Under the pieces are notes generated by a model that saw nothing but the letters and a program-made list of their open reading frames with translations, had not been told where the DNA came from and searched no databases. Positions 27,249-35,884 of a DNA stretch of 52,496 nucleotides are shown piece after piece (the stretch's first letter is position 1; each line of letters begins with the position of its first letter). Source of the stretch: an uncultured Myxococcales bacterium (GTDB lineage Bacteria; Myxococcota_A; UBA9042); assembly GCA_903919145.1 (NCBI GenBank), contig CAIXGW010000245.1:1-52496 (forward strand). The letters are read 5' to 3'. The translations under genes were made by a program, and so were the position numbers.

Positions 27249-28436
27249 TCACGGCTTCGGCTTGGCCGTAACCGTGACAACAGCCGACGGCCCAGGTGCC
27301 AGCAACGTAGCTCGAGCTGCGGTGGCGCCGAGGAGCTGCTCGCCAAAAAAGGCGCTGATAGCCTTGGCGGCGATCTGGCGGGCTAGCAGATTGTCCAGGT
27401 AGACAAAGGGTGTTCCGTCGGTCTGCCGCTCGCCGGCCCCGCAGCCGGCGGCGAATTCCGGCACCAGCCCGGCCAGCTCAGAAAACGACCAGTGGCCGGC
27501 GTCGGCGACTTCGACCAGCCAGGCTGGCCCCGGGAGCTTGGCAAAGTTGTCCAGGATCAAGGCATTGCCCAGGGCGGTGATGCTGTTGTCTTCGCGGGCC
27601 AGCAAAAATCCAGCGGGTACCTTGATTTGGCTGGCATCCACGCCGGCCAGCAGGGGATTTTGCACTGGCGCCGCCACAAACCAGGCGGCAGCGATGCGCG
27701 GATCGGTCTGGGCGACCATGCCTGCAGTCACCGCACCAAAGCTATGTCCGCACACACCCACGCGCTTGGCATCGCTGTGGCCGCGCAGCGCAGCGGGCAC
27801 CTGCGGGTGAGCCGGGTCGAGGATCACGTCCAAAGCAAAGCGAACATCGCGCGCCCGCACCTGCAGAAACGCGCTCGACAAGGGCGCCACAACGCCGGCT
27901 TGGGCCTCCATCAAGGTGTTGCCGGCGTGGTCGACCGCCAGCATGGCGATGCCGTGGCTGGCGAGACGCTCTGCCGTCAGCGCCGCCGAAAAGCGCGTAC
28001 AACCATGGCAGTGCGAGTAGACCACCACCGGCCAGGGGCCCTGACGCGGCGCGGCATTCTCGGCGCTGTGGCCCGTGGCGCCGGTGCAAGCAGCCGGGGC
28101 CTTTTGCAGCAGACCCGCCAGCGCTGTGCGGGTGGGCCCCTCTGGCAGAAAGGTGGCCAGAGACACCCCTTCAAGGGCCGCCGCGGCAGCCGAGTCCAGA
28201 GCCGGATACCACAGCGTCATGGCCAGGGTGCGGCCAGTCTGTGGGTCCTGGGCGGAAAAGTGGGCGTGACCGGCGGCAAAAGTGCCCGGCAGCTGCCAAT
28301 CGACCGCTGCCAGCGTCGCCGCGGTCGGCCCGGGCAGCTCAGCTTCGTCACAGCTGCCAAGCAGCAGGACCGCGGCGACCGCCAGCGCCGCACCAACCCT
28401 CTGCAGTCGCCCAAGAACCGCGCACAGCTGGACCAC
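27249..28436 (-). CDS. lipoprotein alpha/beta hydrolase, PAF-acetylhydrolase-like
   Basis: About 395 residues. The N-terminal hydrophobic stretch ends in a lipobox (LLLGSC), so the mature protein is probably an anchored lipoprotein. The hydrolase core shows an oxyanion segment (VVVYSHCHGC), LASHGIAMLAVDHAG, and nucleophile elbow GHSFG. A His in DAGHWSFSELAGLVP follows, the pattern of the PAF-acetylhydrolase/dienelactone-hydrolase-like group. The substrate is unknown, but phospholipid or ester hydrolysis is plausible. The start is uncertain: GTG 28436 gives a sensible signal peptide, while the frame stays open to 28604. It is divergent from the BON gene. Confidence 0.8.
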   Translation of the reverse strand: MVQLCAVLGRLQRVGAALAVAAVLLLGSCDEAELPGPTAATLAAVDWQLPGTFAAGHAHFSAQDPQTGRTLAMTLWYPALDSAAAAALEGVSLATFLPEGPTRTALAGLLQKAPAACTGATGHSAENAAPRQGPWPVVVYSHCHGCTRFSAALTAERLASHGIAMLAVDHAGNTLMEAQAGVVAPLSSAFLQVRARDVRFALDVILDPAHPQVPAALRGHSDAKRVGVCGHSFGAVTAGMVAQTDPRIAAAWFVAAPVQNPLLAGVDASQIKVPAGFLLAREDNSITALGNALILDNFAKLPGPAWLVEVADAGHWSFSELAGLVPEFAAGCGAGERQTDGTPFVYLDNLLARQIAAKAISAFFGEQLLGATAARATLLAPGPSAVVTVTAKPKP

Positions 28437-28711
28437 TTTGAACCTCGTCTTCCAGGCTACCTGGATGCTGCCCAGCCTGACACGCCGGCCCAGCCGGTGA
28501 CAAGAACCCGACCGAATCTGGCGGCAAAGGGCTCTGGGCTCTTGGCGGCGACAGCGGGGGAGACTACTCTTGAGGGGTGGGGGCCGGCGTGGTGGTCTAG
28601 CCAAGCAGCTCGGAATAGCGCGGTCCAGGAGACAGCTTCCCCGGGGCGGGTCGTCAGCAAGGGTGCTGTCAGCAAGAAGCTCGTTGGGTCAGCAACAGTG
28701 AAGAGGTCGAC

Positions 28712-28972
28712 ATGAGTCATCGGCATCAGGAACAGGAAGCGCGCGAGATCTCCGCCGCCATCGAGGCTGCGGGCGTCAAGGGCGTGCACGTAGAAGTAGA
28801 CGAAGAGGAAGTGGCCTACCTGGATGGCGAAGTCAAGGACTCCATGGAAGAAGCCTTGGCCGTAGAGGCGGCCATCAAGGCCGGCGCCGTGGAAGTCGTC
28901 GATGGCCTTACCCACCCCGGGTCTGAGAGGCAGGCCTCGCACTTCAAGAATCCTAACACCCACTTGCCGTAG
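28712..28972 (+). CDS. small BON-domain protein
   Basis: 86 residues, acidic. One BON-like alpha/beta unit runs from about 12 to 66: the strand HVEVDEEEVAYLDGEV, then a helix with SMEEALAVEAAIKAG, then the closing strand AVEVVDGL. BON domains often bind phospholipid or sit in envelope and stress proteins; this one has a single copy and no signal peptide. GAAGAGG lies about six bases before the ATG, which supports translation. The next gene starts just after it. Confidence 0.75.
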   Translation: MSHRHQEQEAREISAAIEAAGVKGVHVEVDEEEVAYLDGEVKDSMEEALAVEAAIKAGAVEVVDGLTHPGSERQASHFKNPNTHLP

Positions 28973-29036
28973 GGTCGTGCAAGGACCCCGTCGAGTTGCC
29001 CGTCGCCAAATCGCTTGGGCCCGCCATCGCTTGTCC

Positions 29037-30155
29037 GTGCTGCGCAGGACCACAGCGAAGGCTGGGCTGGCATTTTTGCGTTCACCCCAATTAGGGCTAG
29101 TCGCACGGGCGCTGGCCGGGCTGCTGGCGTTGGGCGGCTGTAGGCCAGCCAGCCCTGGCGCACTGGTGCCCGGCCCTGTTGAGAATCACTCGCCAATTCA
29201 GCACAGCGTCGACGCCCAGCGCGACGTACCGGCGGCCGTGGTGCCAGCGCTGGTTCCGCCGGCAACCATGGCGCGTGTAGCCACGCCGACCGTGCCAGAA
29301 GACCTGCCCGAAGAGCCGCCCGATCCGCAAGCCTCGCGCCTGACCAGCGTGCCGGGCCTGCACAGCCGCAGCGTGGGCACGGCGCAGAACGGCCACTTGC
29401 AAGGTGGGGTGGCCGTCAGCGAGTCTGCCCAGCTGCGCCTGCTGCCGCAGACCAAGCGCAACGGCATCTACTTTGGCACCGCCGAGCTGGTGAGCTTGCT
29501 GGAGCGCTCGGCCACCGCCCTGGCCGCCGATCATCCGGGCACGGTATTGCGGGTGGCCAACCTGTCTCGCCAGGGCGGCGGCGACATTGGGCCCAGCGTC
29601 AGCCACAACAGCGGTCGAGATGCCGATGTCATGTTCTTTGCGGCCGATCGCTACGGTTCGCCGCAGGAGCCCGCCAACTTTTGCCACTATGACGACAATG
29701 GCGTGGCCGACCACCCGCCGGTCGATGCAGGCCGCTACGAGTTTGACGCCGCGCGCAATTGGAGCTTGGTGCGCCACTGGCTGAGCGACCCCGATGTGCT
29801 GGTGCAGTGGATCTTTGTGTCGGTGCCCCTGCGCAACCAGTTGTTGGACCATGCTTTGCGCATTGGCGCCCCGCAGAGTCTGCGCCAGCGCGCCGCCCGG
29901 GTCCTGGTCCAGCCGCGCGACTCCAGCCCCCATGCCGACCACTTTCACTTGCGAATTGCTTGTCCGCCGGGCGACCGGCCGGAGTGCCTGGATGGCGGCG
30001 CTTCCAGCGACCTGGCGCGGCAAGCCCAAGTCGACGCCCTGCTGGAGATGTACCACCATGGCAGCCCCGGAGAGCAGCGCTACGCCCGCGAGCTGATGAG
30101 CCTGCCCGCCGATTCTGACCCCGCCGACCTGCCCCCGATTGAAGGGGTCGACTAG
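29037..30155 (+). CDS. murein endopeptidase, MepA-like (peptidase M74), lipoprotein
   Basis: About 372 residues. Zinc-site motifs are HNSGRDAD (from H190) and PHADHFHLR (H299, D301, H302, H304), the signature of penicillin-insensitive murein endopeptidases and related LAS peptidases that cut peptidoglycan cross-links. The N-terminus ends in a lipobox (LALGGC), followed by a Pro/Val-rich linker to about residue 95, so it probably acts from a membrane anchor in the periplasm. The start is uncertain: GTG 29037 gives a good lipoprotein signal but lacks a clear ribosome-binding site; TTG 29031 and ATG 28902 (inside the BON gene) are alternatives. Confidence 0.85.
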   Translation: MLRRTTAKAGLAFLRSPQLGLVARALAGLLALGGCRPASPGALVPGPVENHSPIQHSVDAQRDVPAAVVPALVPPATMARVATPTVPEDLPEEPPDPQASRLTSVPGLHSRSVGTAQNGHLQGGVAVSESAQLRLLPQTKRNGIYFGTAELVSLLERSATALAADHPGTVLRVANLSRQGGGDIGPSVSHNSGRDADVMFFAADRYGSPQEPANFCHYDDNGVADHPPVDAGRYEFDAARNWSLVRHWLSDPDVLVQWIFVSVPLRNQLLDHALRIGAPQSLRQRAARVLVQPRDSSPHADHFHLRIACPPGDRPECLDGGASSDLARQAQVDALLEMYHHGSPGEQRYARELMSLPADSDPADLPPIEGVD

Positions 30156-30260
30156 CAGTCCGCCGAAGCCCTACCGGAACAGCCAGATAGCGGTAGCAAG
30201 CTATGCAGCCGCCTGAGGCCTCCGACAGGCTCTTCTTCCATCCAAGGCCCAACCCCGCCC

Positions 30261-31214
30261 ATGCCCCGCCCAAATTCCCAGCCAAGTCAGGCATCCAAGC
30301 CGCACCTTGCCCTTGCGGAGCTGACACCGCCGCCCTACCGACTGGCCCTGGCCAGCTTGCTGTTCATTCAGCTGCTGATGGGGGTGTGGCCGGTAGTCGG
30401 CAAGTGGCTGATGATGACCGTGTCCGTGCGGGTGCTGGTGGGGGTCAGGATCCTGGTGGCCGGGCCGCTGCTGTGGCTGGTCGCCCGGCCGTGGCGCAAC
30501 AGGATGACGGCCAGAGAAATTGCCTGGTGCGGGGTGCTTGGCCTGCTGGGGGTGGTGGGCAACCAGACGCTGTTTGCCGAGGGGCTGTTGCGGGCCTCGC
30601 CCCTCAACGCCGCGGTCATTGGCTGCTCTATTCCGGCTTGGACGCTGCTGTTTGCGGTGCTGTTGGGCCACGAACGGCCAACCCGGCTGCGGGTCAGCGG
30701 CGTTGGGCTGGCCCTGGGCGGCGCTTTGCTGCTGGTCGGGGTGGACCGCTTGGACCTGGGGCCAGAGCGGGCCCTGGGCAACGCGATGCTGATTGGCAAT
30801 TCGGCTCTGTATTCAGCGTATCTGGTGCTTTCGCGGCCGATCTTGACCCGCCGCGGCGCGCTGCCGGTCATGGGCTGGGTGTTTGGCCTGTCGACGCCGC
30901 TGATCCTGCCCTACGCCTGGGGCGATCTGGCCGCGGTGCAGTGGGCGACGGTGCCGGGCGGGGCGCTTGGCGGACTGGCGTACATCGTGATTGGCCCTAC
31001 GTTGTTGGGATACGCCTTGAGCGCCTATGCATTGCGCGCAGTCTCCGCATCGACGGCGGCGGTGTTTGTCTACGTGCAGCCGTTTGTGACGGGCCTTGTG
31101 TCGGGCAAGGTGCTGGGCGAGAGGCCCAGCTGGCAGACCGCGGCGGCGGCGTTGCTGATTTTTGCTGGAGTGGCCCTGGTTTCGCGCCGGCCGAGCCCAG
31201 CGGCAGAGGCTTGA
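30261..31214 (+). CDS. EamA/DMT-family transporter
   Basis: 317 residues with ten predicted membrane helices arranged as two EamA repeats. The first ends around LLLVGVDRLDLG and the second around LLIFAGVALVSRR. Typical features are the helix QLLMGVWPVVGKWLM and SPLNAAVIGCSIPAWTLLFA in the first half, and AVSASTAAVFVYVQPFVTGL in the second. DMT proteins export amino acids or other metabolites; no substrate is assigned. The gene starts 105 bases after the endopeptidase; that gap has a small hairpin but no gene. Confidence 0.88.
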   Translation: MPRPNSQPSQASKPHLALAELTPPPYRLALASLLFIQLLMGVWPVVGKWLMMTVSVRVLVGVRILVAGPLLWLVARPWRNRMTAREIAWCGVLGLLGVVGNQTLFAEGLLRASPLNAAVIGCSIPAWTLLFAVLLGHERPTRLRVSGVGLALGGALLLVGVDRLDLGPERALGNAMLIGNSALYSAYLVLSRPILTRRGALPVMGWVFGLSTPLILPYAWGDLAAVQWATVPGGALGGLAYIVIGPTLLGYALSAYALRAVSASTAAVFVYVQPFVTGLVSGKVLGERPSWQTAAAALLIFAGVALVSRRPSPAAEA

Positions 31215-31416
31215 CCTTGGGCGGTGGCTTTCACCGCCAGCCGAAAGGGCCAAAGCAATCAGGAACGCTGGCATCCGCCCGGCAGCCGTCCTACCGTGCA
31301 GCCAGTTCTGGCTGCAGACGCCGGGTCTGCAGTCCGTTCGCCCAGCCAAGGCCGCCGATTCACACCGGGGCACCACCGGTGCTGGTTCAACGGCCTGCAA
31401 TGCCAGGAGGACCACC

Positions 31417-31893
31417 ATGCCCACTGCGACCGAGCCGGAGTGCTGCCCGCGGTTTGATCCCGCGCCATGGCAGGAACTTGAAATCACATGGGAGAACAAG
31501 TTGTTTGTCCGCGACCATGTGCGCAGCATCTTGCACATCCCCCTCAATTTTGGCGCAGTGATGGAGCGCGCCATCCAGCGCGTGGAAGCCGCGGGGGCCC
31601 AGACCGCGCAGAGGTTGGTGATTACCGATGAGACGTCGCTGTGGGGCGCAGACGTCTACCTCGAGGTGAGCAAAGAAGTCCCTGGCGCGCAGATGGCCAC
31701 CCTGTCGGGCACCTTTGTCTCCAAGGTGTTTGAGGGGCCGTTTGGCCAGATGAGCAGCTGGATCAAGCAGATGACCGGGTTTGTGGCCGCCAGGGGCAAG
31801 ACCGCGCAGCAATTCTACTTCTACTACACGACCTGCCCCAAGTGCGCGCGCAAGTACGGCAAGAACTATGTGGTCATTCTGGCGCGGGTGTAG
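31417..31893 (+). CDS. conserved hypothetical protein with CCPRFDP and CPKCARKYGKNYV motifs
   Basis: 158 residues. I recognise the overall pattern as a widespread uncharacterised family. It has an N-terminal CCPRFDPAPW, a middle SILHIPLNFGAVM and DETSLWGADVYLEVSKEVPG, and a C-terminal YYTTCPKCARKYGKNYVV. The two cysteine pairs could bind a metal or be redox-active; the function is unknown. AGGAGG lies seven bases before the ATG, which fixes the start; upstream sequence in the same frame is not part of the protein. There is no signal peptide, so it is probably cytoplasmic. It stands alone between the transporter and a lipoprotein gene. Confidence 0.85.
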   Translation: MPTATEPECCPRFDPAPWQELEITWENKLFVRDHVRSILHIPLNFGAVMERAIQRVEAAGAQTAQRLVITDETSLWGADVYLEVSKEVPGAQMATLSGTFVSKVFEGPFGQMSSWIKQMTGFVAARGKTAQQFYFYYTTCPKCARKYGKNYVVILARV

Positions 31894-32080
31894 GTCGCGG
31901 GGTTGGCGCCCGGCTTGGGGGCGAGACCCGAGCCCTTGGCACGGGTCAGTGGCGTGTTAGCTTGCCGCCGTCTAGGTGTCCGAAAGTTAGGCTCTGTGAG
32001 GCCCCAAACGCCCAGCGGATTGTTCCGTTGTGCGGTGGGCGTTCAGCAGCCTTGCACGTAGGGCTGCTTGGAGATTGGCA

Positions 32081-34741
32081 ATGAGAAAGGCATCTCGCTT
32101 GACCCTGGCGTGGATGGCGGCCGTCGGAGCCCTGCTCGCGGTCGCATCCTGTACGGACGAAGACTCGGGGCCGCAAGCCAGCAGCCCCACGGGCAGCGCG
32201 ACCGAGTACACGGCAGCCGCCCAGGCGCTGGAGACCGCCGTCCCCGGCATCTGTTCCAATGACAAGACGGTGGCCTGTGCCACTGCGGCCGATTGCGGCG
32301 GTAGCGCCTGCTACCTGCCCACGGCCGGTGGACAAACCCTCTTTCACCAAGTGTGTGCCGAGACGGCGGCTGGGCAGAAGCTAGTGTGCACCGCCAACGA
32401 CATCGGCTTGGTAGGTGTGACCAACCTTCAGATCATCAAAGGGTGTGATTTTCCTGGTGATACCGCAATCATCTCCTTTGTGGGCCAGTTTGGCCTGACG
32501 GCCCAGAGCCGCCACGACCTGGGCATCTGGATCGCCGAAGACGGTGGCGATGCCCTGACGGGCAAATGCAGCGTCAGCAACTTGCCAACAGCCCCGGCGC
32601 CGCCGTGGACCAACCTCGACGCAGTGGACCAACCGGGGGACACCTGCGGCGACCTGGAGACGACCAACAACCCGGTGTACACCAGCATTCAGAACATCTC
32701 CTTGGCCTGTGTGGACAACAACGGCGATGGCTTTGCGGATCCCACCGCCTGCCTGACCTGGAAGCAGCACGGCACCGAGAATGGCCTGTGCACCAGCCCT
32801 CTGGACGCTCACCCCGGCGCGCCGTCCAAGTGCAACTGCCAACCGCTGCGCGGCGTTGCGCTGCCGGTGCCTGGCGTCATCGTGGTCGACAAGGTGACCA
32901 ATCCTGTGGGCGATCCCACAGCCTTTGGCTTTGCCCTGACCGGCGGCCCCAACAATGTCACTGCTTCCTTCAGCCTGACGGACACGTCCGCCCCGTTTGC
33001 CAGCAGCGCCCTGCTGCCCGGCGTCTACAAGGTGAAAGAGACGTTGCCGGCCAACTGGGTCAATGAATTGGCGATCTGCACCAGCGACCAGGGCGATTCT
33101 GTCAGCCCAGACAACATCAACCTGCACAACGGCGAAACCGTCAAGTGCACATTCTCTAACCAAAAAGTGGTCTCGCCGCCGTCTCTGACGCTGGCCAAGA
33201 CCAACGATGCAGACCGCAACGGCGGTACTTTTGCCGATGTCGAAACCGTGCCCGCCGGCGCCGTCTATCCCTGGACTGTGCCTTACCGGCTGGAGATCAA
33301 GAACAACAGCAGCTTTGCGGCGACCCTGACCTCGATCACCGACGACAAGACTGCGACGCTGACGGCTCCTCTGTCCAACGCGACGCCCGATTGCGCATCC
33401 GTGGTCGGCACCGTTATCGAAGGCAACGCCACGGTGACCTGCTACTACGAAGTCACCTTTGCCAACGCCAACGAGGCGCAGGTCGTCAACACAGCGACTG
33501 TCGTGGCCACCAATGCCGGTGGCACAGTGCCCACCAGCGACAGTTCGACGGTTTACTTCACCCAAGTGGGCAAGCTGAGCCTGAGCAAAGTCACGGATCT
33601 GCCGATCTACGACGCCGTGGGCCAGGTGCTGACCTACACCCTGGTTGCCGTCAACAACGGCAACGTGACGCTGACCGGCGTCTCGATTGTCGACCCCAAG
33701 CTGGGAGCGCTGAATTGCGCGCCTGCGCAGCCGGTCACCCTGGCCATCGGCGCCACCCTGACCTGCACCGGCAGTCACGCCGTGACCCAGGCAGACCTGG
33801 ACGCGGGGTACTTTGAGAACACCGCGTTGGCGGCGGGCAAAGCGCCCCAGGGTCAGGATGTCTCGGCACCGCCGGCCTCTGAAATTGTCAATGCGCTACA
33901 GGCGCCGGCCTTGGCAGTGGTCAAGACCGCGCAACCGCAGTTCTACACCGCGGCGGGTCAGGTCATCACCTACACCTACACGGTCACCAACAGCGGCAAT
34001 GTGACTCTAGGTGCGCCGATCGCCATCGACGACGACCGGCTCGGCCTGTTCCAGTGCACCAGCGCCACTACCCTGGCCCCCGCGCAGTCGGTGACCTGCA
34101 CCCAGCAGTACACCATTGTCGCGGCGGACCTCAACGGCACCTATGACGCCAAGATCATCAACTACGCCAATGCGCTAGCCAAGTTTGGTCCAGAGACCGT
34201 GACCTCGCCCGTCGTTCAGGCGATCGTCTCTCAGACCAAGCCCACGGCCCGCATCGCGCCGACCGATGTGTCCTGTGCCATGTTCGCCAGCGGCGCCGGC
34301 GGGGTGCTGACGACCGAGAGCTACATGGTCAAGAACAAGGTCATCAACAGCGTGGCGCCCGGTGTGTTCTTCTACTACAGCCAGCTTGCGGCGCCCGCAG
34401 CCTCGTTCAGCGTCGAGGTGTCTCAGGCCATCGCCGGCGGCTTCAAGCCGATTCCGGTTCAGGATGTCAAGCAAGTGGTGCTGTACGACCAGGCGTGCGT
34501 CAAGAGCCCGGCGCGCGGCACCGTGACCTATGACATGGCGACCGGCCTCGTCAGCTTCCAGGTGACCGGTGCGACCGTGGGTCAGGTGCTGTACCTGGGC
34601 ATCAAGTACGCGCCTACCGGCCTCAAGGGGCAGGCCGTGCCCGTGCCGTCGCCGACGGTGAACTACACGTTTGCCACCGCGCTGAACGGCGCTCCGGTCT
34701 TCACCAGCTGGGCCTCTTTGGCCGTTGTGCCCAAGAAGTGA
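32081..34741 (+). CDS. large lipoprotein with DUF11-type repeats
   Basis: 886 residues. The signal peptide ends in a lipobox (LLAVASC). A Cys-rich region (about 50-255) contains CSNDKTVACATAADCGG, a pattern frequent in myxobacterial secreted proteins. A prealbumin-like/SpaA-like segment follows (about 264-340, GVYKVKETLPANW). At least three DUF11-like beta domains begin near 370, 500 and 610, each with the Y-x-L/V-x-N-x-x-x-A/V pattern, as in ITYTYTVTNSGNVTL. The C-terminal ~170 residues form a further beta domain. DUF11 repeats are common in surface and matrix proteins, so an adhesive or structural role is likely but unproven. The ATG follows GGAGA by about six bases. Confidence 0.88.
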   Translation: MRKASRLTLAWMAAVGALLAVASCTDEDSGPQASSPTGSATEYTAAAQALETAVPGICSNDKTVACATAADCGGSACYLPTAGGQTLFHQVCAETAAGQKLVCTANDIGLVGVTNLQIIKGCDFPGDTAIISFVGQFGLTAQSRHDLGIWIAEDGGDALTGKCSVSNLPTAPAPPWTNLDAVDQPGDTCGDLETTNNPVYTSIQNISLACVDNNGDGFADPTACLTWKQHGTENGLCTSPLDAHPGAPSKCNCQPLRGVALPVPGVIVVDKVTNPVGDPTAFGFALTGGPNNVTASFSLTDTSAPFASSALLPGVYKVKETLPANWVNELAICTSDQGDSVSPDNINLHNGETVKCTFSNQKVVSPPSLTLAKTNDADRNGGTFADVETVPAGAVYPWTVPYRLEIKNNSSFAATLTSITDDKTATLTAPLSNATPDCASVVGTVIEGNATVTCYYEVTFANANEAQVVNTATVVATNAGGTVPTSDSSTVYFTQVGKLSLSKVTDLPIYDAVGQVLTYTLVAVNNGNVTLTGVSIVDPKLGALNCAPAQPVTLAIGATLTCTGSHAVTQADLDAGYFENTALAAGKAPQGQDVSAPPASEIVNALQAPALAVVKTAQPQFYTAAGQVITYTYTVTNSGNVTLGAPIAIDDDRLGLFQCTSATTLAPAQSVTCTQQYTIVAADLNGTYDAKIINYANALAKFGPETVTSPVVQAIVSQTKPTARIAPTDVSCAMFASGAGGVLTTESYMVKNKVINSVAPGVFFYYSQLAAPAASFSVEVSQAIAGGFKPIPVQDVKQVVLYDQACVKSPARGTVTYDMATGLVSFQVTGATVGQVLYLGIKYAPTGLKGQAVPVPSPTVNYTFATALNGAPVFTSWASLAVVPKK

Positions 34742-34754
34742 CCTAGCATCCCAC

Positions 34755-34791
34755 CCCCCAGCCCGCTCCGCTCCTCGGCACGGGCTGGGGG
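34755..34791 (+). terminator. putative terminator hairpin after the DUF11 gene
   Basis: CCCCCAGCCCG (34755-34765) pairs perfectly with CGGGCTGGGGG (34781-34791), 14 bases after the stop codon. No T-tract follows, so efficiency as an intrinsic terminator is uncertain. Confidence 0.55.
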
Positions 34792-34921
34792 CCCGGGGGA
34801 GCCAGAAGACCCTGCCGAAAAAGTCCCAGCGGCGGTTGACCTTTGCAGCTCGGGTTGCCGCCGCTGAGCGCGGTCAAGGGGCCGCTCGCATCCAAGGCAG
34901 GCCTGAGCTACGCTGTAGAGC

Positions 34922-35779
34922 ATGGTTGGGGAGTCGACAACGCCGCGCCAGGTCAAGGGCCCAATCCGCTGGCTGATGCTTGGCGCTTGGCTGGTGGGCT
35001 GCGCCGGCCAGGCAGAACCCCAAGCTGTTGCCCCCTCAGACGGCGGGCAGGCAATCGACTTGTCAGCGGATTCAAGCTCCACGGCCGGTGCCGACGCTGC
35101 CAACGGCGGGCTTGCCGATGGTGATGTCGCTGACGCTCCGGCCGATGCCACCGCCGCCACCCCGGCCGACGCTGGGGCAGATGCCACTGTCGTCGCAGCC
35201 GATGCCACTGCCACCACCGACGCAGCCCCCACCGATGCGACGCCTGACGCTGCGCCCGATGCCGACGCTGGGCCGGCCTACCCTCCGGCCGGCTTTGGTG
35301 GAGAGTTTCTTGTGGACCTGGGGGGATCTACCGATGACGGCGTCGCAGTGGTGCCGTGGAGCGCGCCGGGCCAGCAGGTCTCGCTTATCTTTGGTCCCCA
35401 AGGTGGGTACCACATCTGGGTCAGTGTCTGTGGCCCAGCGGCATTGGGCTCCAAGGCTGGGCTGAAGATCGAAGCAACGCTGCCAGGGGGCGCCCAGGTC
35501 GAGCCCGGCGTCACCGAGCTCACCAGCAAAATGGCGGTGGTGGCCGGCAAAAATGGCCAGGTGTGCCGGGTCGCAGCCCCCGCATTTGTCACCTGTGCAT
35601 GCGAATTGAGCGGCGTGCCGGTGCGCATCCGCGTGGAGGTGACAGACTTGAGCGGTGGGCCGGGTAGCGCCGCCGCCAAGCAAGGCTGGGCCGAGAAGAC
35701 TGTGGTGCCGCTGCACAGCTCGGGGCCGTGTTGGGCCAAAGGCAGCCCGCCGTGCGCCGGGCGGCGGGCAGGGGGCTAG
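34922..35779 (+). CDS. lipoprotein with Asp/Ala-rich linker
   Basis: 285 residues, not recognised beyond its architecture. The signal ends in LVGC. Residues about 35-118 are a low-complexity Ala/Asp/Thr linker, with repeats of the ADAT, DATP and DADA type. A folded C-terminal domain of about 165 residues follows, beta-rich, with several Cys (VSVCGPAALG, VCRVAAPAFVTCACELSG). The linker resembles those in the lipoproteins at 35,885, 40,733 and 47,768. By inference it acts as a spacer that lifts the domain off the membrane. It is convergent with the FG-GAP protein gene. Confidence 0.75.
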   Translation: MVGESTTPRQVKGPIRWLMLGAWLVGCAGQAEPQAVAPSDGGQAIDLSADSSSTAGADAANGGLADGDVADAPADATAATPADAGADATVVAADATATTDAAPTDATPDAAPDADAGPAYPPAGFGGEFLVDLGGSTDDGVAVVPWSAPGQQVSLIFGPQGGYHIWVSVCGPAALGSKAGLKIEATLPGGAQVEPGVTELTSKMAVVAGKNGQVCRVAAPAFVTCACELSGVPVRIRVEVTDLSGGPGSAAAKQGWAEKTVVPLHSSGPCWAKGSPPCAGRRAGG

Positions 35780-35884
35780 AGCTGTGACAATAGCGCTGGT
35801 AGATCGGGCGGTTGTCAGTGTTTGGGCGACGCTGGTGGCATGTCTCCGCCAGCCCCCCAGCTTGAGCCGGTTCGCCACCGCCGG

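Noticed and set aside
28902-29036. ATG 28902 as start of the MepA-like gene
   Set aside because: It overlaps the BON gene by 71 bases and would bury the lipoprotein signal behind a charged extension, though it cannot be fully excluded.
30221-30232. TCCGACAGGCTC, the reverse complement of an IS-like tip seen at 52,361
   Set aside because: No CTAG next to it, no other IS features, and it can be read as a small hairpin after the endopeptidase gene; a similar GAGCCCGTCGGAGGC at 51,629 also sits after a stop codon.
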